Assembly: GCF_031143425.1 (NCBI RefSeq) | Contig: NC_090446.1 | Location: 655,547,717-655,611,716, forward strand | From: Pleurodeles waltl | Taxonomy: Eukaryota; Chordata; Amphibia; Caudata; Salamandridae | Direction of reading: 5' to 3' | DNA: 64,000 nucleotides | Part shown: positions 20,880 to 32,062 of the stretch, piece by piece | Position numbering within the stretch: position 1 is the stretch's first letter | Layout of the letters: every line of letters starts with the position of its first letter | The notes under the pieces: generated by a model | Told to the model about the DNA's origin: nothing | Database searches by the model: none | The model's input: the letters and a program-made list of their open reading frames with translations, nothing else | Made by a program: the position numbers and the translations under genes

Positions 20880-22750
20880 TGATATGGGCCACACAGGAGG
20901 TGATGCATCAAAAGAGCCGGAAATGCATTGGTTCCTTACTGTTGGAGGGGAGGTAATACATTGGTTCCTTACTGCCAGGAAGGGGAGGTTATGAGTTGGT
21001 TTCTTACTGCCACAGGAGAGGTGAAGCTTTGTTTGTGGCATGAAGTGCCGGTTCCTTATTGCAGTGCGGTGTCAATAGAGGAAATGGCACCCAGGGATGA
21101 TGCACGAGTCAAAAGTCAAGCCGTAATGCGTAGATCTCAGAGCAATGAAGTAAGCACTGCGCCAGAGTCTAGTTGGTGCATCATGGACTTTGTTGATGAT
21201 GTGGTGGTTGAGCAGTGGTTCTTCTGATGCTGTGACAGAAACTTGGGGCCTGCAATGACGGTGTGGGCAGCGACAATGCGTCAAATCCTTGCAGTGGTGC
21301 TTCGGTTGAGAATGAAGCTTTGAGATGATACATGACTTTTCTTCTTGTAGCACCACAAACCTCCTTTATGAGACCAGAAATGGATTTGCCCCCATTTGAC
21401 CGGACGGGGCTGTCAGCAGAGGAGCCCAGGTACTGGCAGATGAAGTTTTTGATGTCCCTGAGCCTTTTTAACAGGAGTCAAGCTCAACTCAAGCTCTTGG
21501 TGAACCTTGGAAAGCAGGAGGTAGAAAGCAATGTCCAGTCCTTTCAAACCCATGACAGAACCAGCAAGCTTGAGGCCAGCACTACAAAGCAACAGGCAAA
21601 GTGCCGGTCCCTCCTACAGCATCTAGCTCTTTTTCTTGGCAGAATGTCCTTAGTCCAGAAGTGTTCTAACTTTGAGGGGTAAGAGCTCCAGTACTTAGTT
21701 CCATTTCTGTCTTTGAAGCAGGCAAACTTCAAAGAGAAGTCTTTGTAGTACACAGGACCCAGCCTTTCCCCGCCCTGACCCCAAACACACTCTGGGGAGT
21801 TGGAAACTGCATTGTGTAAGGACAGGCACAGCTCTATTCAGGTGCAGGTATCACCTCCTCCCACCACTCTAGCTCAGTAAGGCACATCAGGAAATGCAGG
21901 GCACACCTCAGCTCGCTTTGTGTGACTGTCTAAAGAATTCACAAACAGCCCAACTGTCATCCTGACCCAGAGGCGTATTCCACAGACAGGCAGAGGCAAA
22001 GAATGGTTACACAAGACAATTACCACTTTCTAAAAGTGGCGTTTTCAAACTCAGTTTAAAAAAGTCACCAAAATATGTATTTTTCAATGTTGAGTTCAAA
22101 GACCCAAACTTCAGATCTCTATCTGCTCCCAATGGGAAGTTACACTTAAAAGATATTTCAAGGCAATCTTCTTGTTACCTTATGGGAGCGATAGTTCTTG
22201 CAATGGTGAAAACTGAATCTAGCAGTATTCCACTATCAGGACATGTAAAACACACCAGTACATGTCCTACATTTTAAATACACTGCACCCTCCCCATGGG
22301 ACTGTCTTGGGCCTACCTGAGGGCTGACTTATATTTCATAAAAGGGAAGGTTTGGGCCTGGCAAGTGGGTGCACTTACCAGGTCAAAATGGCAGTTTAAA
22401 TGTGCCCACACATACACTGCAGTGGCAGGTCTGAGACATGTTTACAGGGCTACTCATGTAGGTGGCACAATCAGTGTTGCAGGCCCACCACTAGCATTTG
22501 ATTTACAAGCCCTGGGCACACATGGTGCACTATACTAGGGACTTACTGGTAAATCAAAATATTCCAGTCATGGATAAAACAATCATCAATACAATATAGA
22601 CAGAAAGCACTTGCACTTTCACACTGGTCAGCAATGGTAAAGTACCCAGAGTCCTAAAGCCAGCAAAAATGAAATTCAGCATAGGATCAAAAAACAGGAG
22701 AACAGAAGCCAAAGACAAGGAAACCACACCAAGAAATAACAGGTCTAACA
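20880..22750 (-). mobile_element. LTR of retrotransposon family B, copy 1 (right end clear, left end truncated)
   Basis: The right edge ends ...ACAGGTCTAACA at 22750 (minus strand TGTTAGACCTGT). The sequence runs parallel with 32490-34347: both share blocks such as AGGACATGTAAAAC, GGGAAGGTTTGGGCCT and ACTAGGGACTTA, in the same orientation and order. The left ~430 bp of the family (with the polyadenylation region) is missing. A 33-34-bp tandem motif (ATTGGTTCCTTACTG) repeats at about 20927, 20960 and 20994. It has no coding sequence. Confidence 0.65.
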
Positions 22751-22809
22751 CACGCATACAATCAAATACACAATAGCTGCCCTCTTACACGTAGAGGTAT
22801 AAACACAGA

Positions 22810-23331
22810 GGGGCTTATTTAAAGCCCTTTGCACCACCGCTGCATTATTGTTTTTTTACACAGCAGTGGTGCTAGCAGTGCACTTCACTGCTCCATAATT
22901 GCAAAATGATGCATTGGGCCCAGTGCGTCAGTTTGTAAAGCGATCCGCCACATTTTATCTGCTCCAGGTATAATGTATGCAGATTATGCTTTCCCTTGGA
23001 GAAAAACACTTTTCACTGCGTCATTCTACAACTTGACTGTGTCAAAATGTAACCACCCACTCAGAGCAGGCGTAAAATTTACTCAGGGATGTTTCCTATG
23101 GGACTCTCCTCGCATTGCTGGAGTTGCCCCAGTTTAATGATGCAACTCCCGCAATGCATCAGTTTAGCGCCAACAGATGCATCAGAATTTCTGACGCATT
23201 TGTGAAAAAGTTGGCTATGGAACTCCGTATTGTAAATACAGTACATCCCTGGTGTTGGTAGGGGATGTGCGTCAGGCACAAGAAAAATTCCACATCTATG
23301 ACGGTGCGTCAAATTCTTGTAAATGAGGCCC
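22810..23331. mobile_element. Non-autonomous DNA element with GGGCTTATTTA / TAAATGAGGCCC ends
   Basis: The termini are inverted relatives (GGGGCTTATTTA... and ...CTTGTAAATGAGGCCC). The interior shares blocks with 26838-27215 and 46875-47143: TCAGAGCAGGYGTTAAA, CCGTATTGTAAATA and GTGACGCAAGAAAAGTGGCACAT-like text. It is non-coding. The end sequence resembles Harbinger-type families elsewhere in the window; the target duplication could not be fixed. Confidence 0.55.
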
Positions 23332-23536
23332 AAAGTGACACACACCACTGATACATGCAGTTACACACAAATCGTCATGAACACAGACAAACTTAAGCCC
23401 AAGTGGACACAAAGAGATACACTCAAACACACATATGCAATTACTCGCACAAGCAGATAGCAGAGTGAATATACACAAATAAGATCCAGATCTACCTATA
23501 GTCGTACACCTAGATGCAGATCCAAACAGATACACA

Positions 23537-24183
23537 GGGCAATATTTAAGACCCTGGTTGCATCCCTCTTGCACCACGTAATCTGATGTAAAAGTGACGC
23601 AATGCCTAAGGCAGATTTATGAAGCCACACAAGGTCACTTCGAGGTTGCCTTGTGTGGCTTCATAAACCTGGAGTAACGCAACACAGTAAAAATTGCTGC
23701 ATTCTGTTACTCTGTCAAGCAAAGGCATTCCATAGGCATTGAATGGGTGTTCCCACAGGACTTCTTGGTTTTTGACGTATTCCAAGATTTTAAAAAAAAT
23801 GTAAACCAGGGAATGTGCCAAAATGCTTCTAAAAGCGAGGCGCAACAAGGAGAAATAACTTTATTTCTCCTCGTTTTTGTCTCTTTCTATGTGTGCTACA
23901 TTCTGCAGCACACATAGAAAGAGGAAATGCCTTAGTGGATTGATTTTGTACAGAAACGTGTCCCTTCCTGCACAGAAATAATCCTGTCTGCGACCCAGGC
24001 ATCTTTGCACTATGGTGTAAGAGTACCTTCCACAGCACTAGGCAGCCCATTGTGCACCAGAACAGGAGAACAGAAGAGAAATTTGCTGCATCTTGTATGT
24101 GCCATATTTTGTGTGGTGCTGAGCAGTGCTGCAAGGTCACCTGCTGTGCTGCCCTGCACCACAGTGCTTGTAAATAAGCCCCA
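23537..24183. mobile_element. Non-autonomous DNA element with internal hairpins
   Basis: Ends GGGCAATATTTAAG... and ...CTTGTAAATAAGCCC. Contains two perfect hairpins: arms 23617-23634/23649-23666 (TTATGAAGCCACACAAGG) and 23881-23897/23907-23923 (CTCTTTCTATGTGTGCT). Relatives with the second hairpin region occur at 42891-43315 and 57226-57535. No coding potential was recognised. Confidence 0.6.
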
Positions 24184-24294
24184 CAGTCTCCATCACACAT
24201 ACACACAGGATACACACATACCAAGATATATATATAAGGATACACAAAGTGAGCACCCATTGCTGCAAATAGGTATATGTCTGTGTATCACAAG

Positions 24295-24325
<31 letters not shown>

Positions 24326-24727
24326 GCGTACCTGTACCAAGAGACACACATAGATTTTTACACATACAAATATACACTTACAGAGTTGGACACACCTCAA
24401 CACACGTATATACACATTTACCTGTAGCTATATTAAAAAGTGTGCTGAAACGCTCACGGATACACTCAGATGCATTTCTAAGTGCAGACAATGGTACACA
24501 GGTACAGTAATGCGCACACAGATGCACACAAGAGTACACACTTACAGATTATATAGGTGTCCATATACCAAACTGTGTGGACATCTGTATATACATACTG
24601 TTGTATGTAAACACATACAAGGAGCATGGGTGTAGCTTGGTCAGTAATTCTGGGTTCTGGGCAGAGTGTGAGCTTCAGGTTTCCCTGCAATCACTCTGCC
24701 ATATAGTTGGTCATTATGTTTTTAGCA
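24184..24727. repeat. CA/TA-rich microsatellite tract
   Basis: ACACATAC-type degenerate repeats with an uninterrupted (TA)n block at about 24295-24322. No gene seen. Confidence 0.7.
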
Positions 24728-25660
24728 ATCACCTGACCGCCATGGTGGCGGTGATGGTCGGTCTGCCGCCAGGCCGGCGATGAAGACCGCCACATTGCGA
24801 CTTCAGCGGTTTGGCCACAGGCAAACCGCCGAAACGCCGCCCATACCGCCAGGGTGGTTGGACCACACCACCAGGCCAGAGGTAAGTACCTCTGGCCTGG
24901 TGGTAGCCCTAATACTGCCATCTGTATTATCACTCTGTATATCTCCAGCATTTTTGTGGCGGTTGCACCGCCACGAAAATGCTGTCAGTCATGCACCCAG
25001 CGACAGGAATCTCCATTCCTGTCTCTGGCAGACACACCCCCACATGACTACACACCGACATATATGCAACCCCACTCAACCACGCAGTCACTTACATACA
25101 CCCCCACAAACTCGCACCCAAACACTTACTCAGATACACCCATTTACTTGCAGCATGTACTGTACTCAAACATACGCAAACACTGGCATGCACGCACTCA
25201 GACATACACCCCCTTTCCTCCCCTGCATTCACAAAAACATACATGCACACACACACACACACACACACAGACATCCCCTTCCCCAGATTCACACAAACAT
25301 ACATGCACTCACACACACACACATATACACACACAGACAGCCCCTTCCCCCACTGCATTCATACACACACACATAGACACCACCGTTTTGATGATTAACT
25401 TACCTTTTCCGGCAAGGTGGTCGGCCGGTAGGGGATGGGTCCTGGTGTTTTCAACTGCCAGCACCACACCGCCACCAGGACTACACCACGCCATGTCACG
25501 TATAATACGGCGGGCAGAGTCCTGTTGGCATGGCAGTGCTAGTGGTGAAACCGCCTCTCTTCCTCCGACGGGGTCAGTTATCTGCCCGTAAATTGGTGGA
25601 AATCCTGCATAAGTCAAAATGTGGCAGTCTTCGGACCGCCAGCACTGGAGGTCTGTTGGC
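24728..25660. mobile_element. GC-rich non-autonomous DNA element with CA-rich core, related to 30837-31745
   Basis: The left part is rich in CCGCC/GGCGG palindromes (ACCGCCATGGTGGCGGT at about 24738; AGCATTTTTGTGGCGG-TTG-CACCGCCACGAAAATGCT at about 24948-24984), the centre is a (CACA)n-rich tract (25030-25380), and a GC-rich right part begins after a CTTACCT motif. The same plan is seen in the element at 30837-31745, which has TTA duplications. Termini here were not resolved. Long open frames rich in Thr and His are products of the CA repeat. Confidence 0.55.
24867..24904. repeat. Perfect 38-bp palindrome
   Basis: ACCACCAGGCCAGAGGTA followed by AG and its exact reverse complement. It contains GAGGTAAGT, a consensus-like 5' splice site, at its centre. 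Confidence 0.9.
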
Positions 25661-25703
25661 AGCAGCGGCTTCAGCAGTTATGGGAAAAGGCCACTGAAGT
25701 GTG

Positions 25704-26035
25704 GAGAAGTGTGGCACAATGGTTAGAGCGGCAGACCCTGATGCAGAGATCTGGCCCGGGACCAGGGTTCAATTCCCATCCCGGCAGGTCTTGGGCTCAG
25801 TTCCCTTGGACCAGATAATTCTCGCCTCTGTGCCTGATCTAATTAATGGGTCTAACTCTGGGCAATATCTTGCTTAATCTCCACAGCGTCCCTCACAGCA
25901 CTTGGATGCCTGACTTCACCCTGGGGCTATCCAGGAGTGGGTACCTCACAGGGAAAAGCCAGGAAGGGTTCCACAGTGGTATGCATACAGTGCCTTGACA
26001 CTCTAACGGGTGAGTAGTGCACTATACAAGTGTGA
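25704..26035 (+). mobile_element. tRNA-derived SINE with L2-like 3' tail
   Basis: The head carries pol III promoter boxes: A box TGGCACAATGG at 25712-25722 and B box GGGTTCAATTCCC near 25763-25775, with tRNA-like spacing. A tRNA-unrelated body follows. The 3' part (25990-26031, with GGGTGAGTAGTG) matches the reverse complement of the L2-like LINE 3' end at 27289-27335 (AGGTGAGTAGTG). Sharing the 3' end of a partner LINE is how L2-mobilised SINEs recruit its reverse transcriptase. The copy is diverged, and the parental tRNA species was not determined. Confidence 0.78.
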
Positions 26036-26837
26036 AGTTTTAAGGACCCCCATAGTGTTTAAATACATTATATGACAAGCAGGGCGCATGAAAGTGGTTA
26101 AGAGGCAGTATAAAGAGAGAGGTATGTGCATTTCTGTCAATTAAGGGCCACCAAGGGTCGCATCTGTGACCCCAGCTTGACCCTTGCGACCCCTGACCTC
26201 AGAGGTTGCAAATCCCCTTGCCTCAGAGGTTACAACATCAGTGACAACTCGTCTTTATGGACATTGCTTGGGGGCCCACTTCCTTGCTTTCAATCCTTTG
26301 TTTTATAACATTAATAGTGATTAATATATTATTCACCATTAGTGTAATAATAACTGGAGTACAGTTAGATGGAATATGAACCTCCTTGGTAGCTGAGGTA
26401 AGTAAAAAATATTTTTAAATGTACGTTGTGTGCATGCTTACAGAAGAGAGTTTGTTTATGTGAGAGAGGTTGTGTCTATGAGTGAATATGTGTGTATGTG
26501 TAAGCATGTGTGTGTGAGTTAAAGGAAAGATGGAATGTTGTTTGATGTCACTTCAGCTATCCCTGGTATTTTGGTGAATCGACCCATGGGTATGCAGACT
26601 GGTTGGAGTACTAAGTGAGAGAAACACAATATTTGTAAAATTAGCAACATTTTTTAGGGCTTTCAAAACAGAGATGACAGAGTGTGTGTGTGTGTGTTTT
26701 TGTTAGTCTGTGAATGGAAAAATCCCAGGTGAAATCCGACAGACATCTCACCATACCCAACTGAAAACCAAAAACACCTGTTCTCAACTATTCATCAGAA
26801 AATACATTTATTATGGGTGAGTAAACCCCAAACATTA
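26036..26837. other. No recognisable gene; (TG)n microsatellites
   Basis: AT-rich unique-looking sequence. TG-rich patches lie at 26460-26520 and an uninterrupted TG run at about 26681-26697. Confidence 0.5.
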
Positions 26838-27215
26838 TGCCTGTACCAGGCATAATGTATAGAAGGTGGCATTACAACACAGGGAGGTCCAAAAAATGGA
26901 ACAGTGAAATTTACAACATTTCACTGCGCCATTTTTTCCGTAATTCTTTTATGCCAGCTCAGAGCAGGTGTTAAAATGATGCACCCATTTAAAAAAATGG
27001 GCCTTCCCGTGCTTTGTTGCCCTGGCGTCAACATGTTAGATGCTAGTGCAGCAAAGCTCCACAATAGCATAAAAATGTTGATGTTATTGTTCTAACGAAT
27101 GCCTTGGTGCACCGTATTGTAAATATGGCACAACCATAGTGTTGTTAGGTGGGGCAAGGGTGACGCAAGAAAAGTGGCACATCAGGACCGATGAGCCACT
27201 TTCTTGTAACTATGC
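26838..27215. mobile_element. Non-autonomous DNA element, relative of 22810-23331
   Basis: Shares CAGAGCAGGTGTTAAAATGA, CACCGTATTGTAAATATGGC and GGGGCAAGGGTGACGCAAGA-like blocks with 22810-23331 in the same order. Non-coding and diverged; ends are approximate. Confidence 0.5.
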
Positions 27216-27243
27216 CTCTATGTATTTTCAAGCAGTCTTCAGC

Positions 27244-29150
27244 ATGCAATCTATTCAATCAATCAATTAATCAATCAATCACACTGGATTTGTAAACCAT
27301 CACTACTCACCTATGAGGGTATCCAGGCACTTGCAGGTCTCAGCAGTTAATTCAAGCAAAACGGTCTTGAGAGCTTTACGGAACTCCGCATGAGAGGTGA
27401 TGGTCCAGAGATGCGTGCAGAGACTGTTCCAGGATTTCGCAGCTATGCAGGAAAAGGATCGGCCTCCACTTCTGCTTTAGTGAATGAGTGGGCCAGCAAT
27501 ACAGAGGTGGAGCATTGTCTTCATGATGGTTGGTGGAAATTCAGGCAGTGGTTAATGTAGGTGGGTCCTTGGTTTTGTGGATCTTAATGTGCGTGGGTCA
27601 GCAGTTTGAATATGAACCTCTTCTACATAGGGAGTCTCTAGAGTTGCCTGAGGTGTGGTGTGATGTGGGATCATCGGGGAAGGTTGAAAATGACTCTGAT
27701 TGTGGTGTTCTGTATGGTCTGAAGGCTCTGTAGGAGCCTACATAAAAGGGCGTTCCCATAGTCTAATCAGTTGGCGATGAGGGCCTGTGTCATCAGAACT
27801 TTAGTCTTGCCTGTGCCTTGTTAGCTGCAGGCAGTTTCTCTTTCATACAGGTGGCGATATTTGTCATGCATCTGTGGAAGTTGGTTTGGTGGTGGTGAGA
27901 TCGTCGTTGAGCCAGGAGGTGAGTGTCATCTGCATAGGAGATTATGTTGAGGTTGTGGGATTTGATGATGTTGGCTAACACATAGGGGTTGAAAAGAGTG
28001 GGAATGAGGGATGATCCCTGGAGGATCCCGCAGGTGATGTCTTTTGGTTCAGAGGTGAAAGGAGGTAGATGAATCATTTGGGTTCTTCCGCTGAGGAAGG
28101 AGGTGATCCATCTGAGTTTGTGGCATTGGATGCCGATGTGGCAGAGTCTTTGCTCAGCATGGGGTGTGATATGATATCAAAGGCTGCTGAGAGGTCAAAG
28201 AGGATCAGATCTGCGGTTTTTCCTCAGGAGGGTATGGATGTCATCTGTAGCTGCAATCAGGGTGGTCTCGGTGCTGTGATTGCTTTGGAAGCCGGATTGG
28301 GAGGTGATGAGTAGCTGGTTCTGCTCCAGGTAGGTCATGAATTACTTATTGATGATTTGTTCCAGTACAGCAGCTGGGAAAAGGGGCAGGAAGACTGGCA
28401 GGTAGTGTTTGAGTATGCTGGGGTCTACAGGGTATTTTTGGATGAGTGGATTGACTTTGGTCTATTTCCAAGCATCGGGGAAATTAGTGGTGGTGATAGA
28501 GGTGTTGAGTGGACTGGTGAGTTCCTGGTGGATCCTTTGGTTTCCAAGAATGAAGATGTTGTGCGGGCTGAGCCTTGTGAGGGCTCACAAGTGGATGGAT
28601 TTCCTTGTGAATGTGGTTTCCTCGGTGGAAAGAGGGTTTCAGGTGGTTAGCCTGTGGTTGTTGTTGGATGTGGTGGTGGCGACTCTGTCAATGAAGTTCC
28701 TGTATATGGTTGTGATCCTGTTGTGAAAGAAATCAATAAGGTTGTCGCACAGCTACTGTGAGGGTGTGATGTTGTTTTTGCTGTCACTGAGTTGGAGAAT
28801 TCCTTAACAATGTTAAAGAGTTCCTCATGTTGTTGCTGCTGGTTTTGATACTTGTGTCTAGGGCTGCCTTCTTTGTTATTCGATGCAGGTGGTAGTCGAA
28901 GTTGAGTGAGGTCTTGAAAGCTGTTCTGTCTGAAGCATCTTTGCTGGCACGCCACTTCCTCTCCAGCTGCTTGCTATGTTGTTTAGCTCTTCAGGGGTGT
29001 ACCAGCTGGCCTTTTTGGAGGGTTTTCACTGCCTGATGCTTTTGACAGGGACAATGCTATCAGCGCAGTTGGTGATCCAGGTGTTGAAATACTTTACCTA
29101 TACAAGAGTTATTGGCTGTACAACAGTGTGGCTCTTGGTTAGCATTGATA
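27244..29150 (-). mobile_element. L2-like LINE, 5'-truncated, minus strand
   Basis: Starts on the right with decayed inter-domain sequence (28955-28647), passes through the RT and ends on the left in a 3' UTR with a tail of TGATTGA-type repeats (plus strand CAATCAATCAATTAATCAATC at about 27255-27281). The tail and RT type fit the L2/CR1 group, and the 3' end (TATCCAGGCAC, ACTACTCACC) is the one shared with the SINE at 25704-26035. Many stops and frameshifts show it is old. Confidence 0.78.
27793..28350 (-). pseudogene. L2-like reverse transcriptase fragment
   Basis: The minus-strand open piece 28077-27793 contains the palm of a non-LTR RT: VRLPPFTSEP-like entry, ITCGILQGSSLIPTLFNPYV (normally GVPQGSSLSPTLFNIY), then NLNIISYADDTHLL with an intact YADD catalytic pair. 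In neighbouring frames up to about 28350 there is FDIISHHT-like and QSGF-like text in decayed form. The flanking frame breaks rule out a functional enzyme. Confidence 0.8.
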
Positions 29151-29159
29151 ACATTTACT

Positions 29160-30270
29160 AGTGTGGATTGTCATAAAGTGAAGGAGGGAGTAGTGTCATA
29201 GAGTGGATTTGTTGGAAAACAGTGTTGTAGAGTGTAGTAGAGGGAGTAGAGTGTCATAGGGTTGAATAGAGGGGAGTAGAGTTCAGTGGTTCAGTGGCAG
29301 AGTATCGTAGTGTGGAGTGGTGTGGAGTGAAGTGAAGTGGTATAGAATAGGATGAAGTGGGTTGGAGTGGATAGAGGTAGTGGGCCGGATTGGACTGGAG
29401 TTGAGTAGGGTGTACTGAATTAGGGTAGAGTGGGGTGTATTCAACTGGGATGGATTGGATTGGGGTGGACTGAAGTGGGTTGCGGTGGATTGGAGTGGGA
29501 TGGATTAGATTGTTGTGAGTGGAGTGAATTGGAGTGATAGAACTCGGGGGGTTGAATGGAGTGGATTGTATTGGATTGGAGTGTAGGGGTGTGGAGTAGG
29601 GTGAATTGGAGTGAGTTTGTGTGGAGTGGGATGGATTAGATTGAACTGGAGTAGGGTGGATCAGATTTATTGGATTGGGATGGGGTGAATTGGATTTATT
29701 GTATTGGAGTGGGGTGGATTGTTTTTGAGTGTGGTCGACTGGAATAGAGTGGTGTGGAATGGATTTGAGTGAGGTGGATTAAAGTGGGGTGGACTGAAAT
29801 GGGATTTGGGTAGAGTGGGGTGGATTGGAGTATTTTGGAATGGAGTGGGGTAAATTACAGTGGAGTGGGTGGGAAATCGGGTGGTGTGGATTAGGATGGG
29901 ATGGACTGGAGTGTGTGGATTGGATAGGAGTGAAGTGGGGTGGAGCGGTTTGGATAGGATTGGGGTTGGTTGGATTGGGGTGGATTGGATTGGGGTAGAT
30001 TGGGTTGGGGTGGGGTGGATTGGAATGGGATGGATTAGAATAGGGATAATAGGACTGGGGTGGTTTGGAGTTGAGTGGGTTTGATTGGAGGAGTGAATTA
30101 GATTGAGTGGGTTGTTTAGATGGGGTAAATTGGATTGGAGTGGGGTGGCCTAGAGAGAGCTGGACTAGAGTTAGGTGGAATGGAGTGGGTGGATTGGATT
30201 TGAGTGGGGCAGGGTGGATTGGAGTGGTGTGGATTGAGTGGGGCGGATTGAATTGGAATGGGATATTCTG
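29160..30270 (+). repeat. Degenerate minisatellite of (TGGATTGGAGTGGGG)-type units
   Basis: About 1.1 kb built almost entirely from GGATT, GGAGT and GGGGT words with strong strand asymmetry: nearly no C on the plus strand. The unit drifts between 5-, 10- and 15-bp steps. It lies directly beside the 5'-truncated end of the L2-like LINE. Open frames on both strands are Trp/Gly- or Pro/Asn/Ser-rich by-products of the repeat. Confidence 0.88.
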
Positions 30271-30833
30271 CACAGTATGTGTTAAATCATCATTTCGGGA
30301 ATTACACATAAGAAAGAAACAATGTCACTTTTCAGCATTTAGAATAAGATAATAGTCATCTTTTCGGAACAGTGCCTATGAGCAAAAAAAACATGAGTGC
30401 AAAGTGACAAAAGTAGACTTCGCAAAATAAAAGAAACCTTTTAACTATAGAAATAAAACTTTGAAATTTTGTTTGTCCTTGCGGGGCACATGTTTGCAAG
30501 TCACACACCTTCTGTTTGCAGGGCATTAGAAGTTAAAAATCAGTACCCCAATCACGTTGGGAGCAGCGGACCAGTACTGATTAAGTTGAAGCAATCAGTG
30601 ATTGGCCCTTGCTCTACAAACAGGAATGGAAATGATGCTATGCCTGCAGTGACCAATTAGGAGGATGTAAAGACAAATGCCACTCAAACCAACAAATGGT
30701 AAGCAACGGGTCAGCTGTAAGACCACTGTAAGATTACAATAAACTCAAGGAGACAGCAAAACAAAATAAAATGACACATGTGCTGGATCAATAGGAAAGA
30801 AAGAAAGAAAGAATGGGTGAAAGGATTAAAAAC
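30271..30833. other. No recognisable gene; short (GAAA)n
   Basis: No coding signal recognised. AAGAAAGAAAGAAAGAA occurs at about 30796-30812. Confidence 0.5.
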
Positions 30834-31748
30834 TTAGGCCCTCATTACAATCCTGGCAGTCGGTGGAATAGTGGCGGAATTACCGCCAACAGGCTGGCGG
30901 TACCTAACTCCACTATATACCACACCGACCGCCACAGCGGTAACAACCGCCGGGCTGGAGACTTCAGTCTCCAGCCCAGCGGCCGTCACTAGGCTGACCA
31001 TGGCATTATGACCCCACCCAACGCCATGGTTTCAGTGGTTTCGGTAACGCCACTAAAACCATGGTGGTAGGCACTATTAGTGCGAGAGAATTCCTTCCAT
31101 GGCACTGATAGGCGTCTCCCCCACCCTCCCTCTCCTGACCCCCTCACATTTACACACATACACGCACATACATACACACCCATTCACACATGCATACATA
31201 CATTCACCCATGCATTCAAACATTCATACACACTCACAGCAACACTTACGAACATACATCCAGGCACACACGCAATCTCACAACACAACATGCACGTACA
31301 CTCACGCCCACTCATGCACACACGCATTACACACACGCTTGCACGCATTCACACACAGTCACACACACCCCCACTCACGCACACAACACCCCCCACCCCC
31401 TTCTCCTGTCAGAGAACCCGACTTACCTGCTTGCAGGGGGTCCTCCGGCAGGAGACGGGACGCAGCGCTGCTGCCAGCAGCAGCGTCCGCCAGCAAAACC
31501 TCGCAAGGCCGTATCATGAAACATGATAGGGTAGGCAGTGTTTTGCTGGTGTGGCACTGCTGCTGGCAGCAGCGTCACCTTACAGCCGTCCCCCAGCATG
31601 ACGTTGACGGAATTCCGACAGCCTTCTGGCAGTATTCTGTCTACGGTCATAATGGCATGGATGGTCGGTAGCCAAGGCGACGGTATGTTGCCAACCGTCG
31701 CCATGGAGGTAGGCGGCATTTGCTGCCAATCTCATAATAAGGGCCTTA
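30834..31748. mobile_element. Harbinger-type non-autonomous element with TTA duplications (element 30837-31745)
   Basis: TTA at 30834-30836 and 31746-31748 flanks imperfect inverted ends GGCCCTCATTACAATCCTGG and (reverse complement of the right end) GGCCCTTATTATGAGATTGG. The interior is GC-rich with CCATGGT palindromes, a (CACA)n tract at about 31145-31385, then CTTACCTGCTTGCAGG and a GC-rich end. A 3-bp TTA duplication is the PIF/Harbinger signature. No transposase is encoded. Confidence 0.75.
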
Positions 31749-32062
31749 GTGTGCCATTTAATTTTCCCATTTTTAAAGTGACATCTATTGTTCTGAGACC
31801 AAATGAGTATTCAATTCCTCCACATTGAAATGACTCACGATTCGTCTATGTCTATTGACAATTAACGTATCTAATTTTAAGAGCACCCAAAACCCCCGGA
31901 AAACACCTGTATCATTATTTATCTTTTAAATGGTGATGTCATTACAGTTTCCCCCCATAAAGTATTGAGCATGTCAGTCAACGTATCATTTTTATCCAGC
32001 TCAAGGCCATACAAACTTAGCATAGTTAGTCACAAGTTTAACAATAGTTAGCATAATGTATT
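31749..32062. other. No recognisable gene
   Basis: AT-rich sequence between two mobile elements; nothing identified. Confidence 0.4.

Noticed and set aside
24780..25600. Long Thr/His/Pro-rich open frames on the plus strand.
   Set aside because: They are direct translations of the CA-rich repeat core of a DNA element.
25704..25790. Possible functional tRNA gene.
   Set aside because: A and B boxes are present but no complete cloverleaf with matched acceptor stem follows; the sequence continues as a SINE.
29779..30309. Pro/Asn/Ser-rich 176-codon open frame on the minus strand.
   Set aside because: By-product of the TGGATTGGAGTGG minisatellite.
31080..31671. Plus-strand open frames of 109-190 codons rich in His/Thr.
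   Set aside because: Same cause: CACA repeats inside the element at 30837-31745; no conserved domain.
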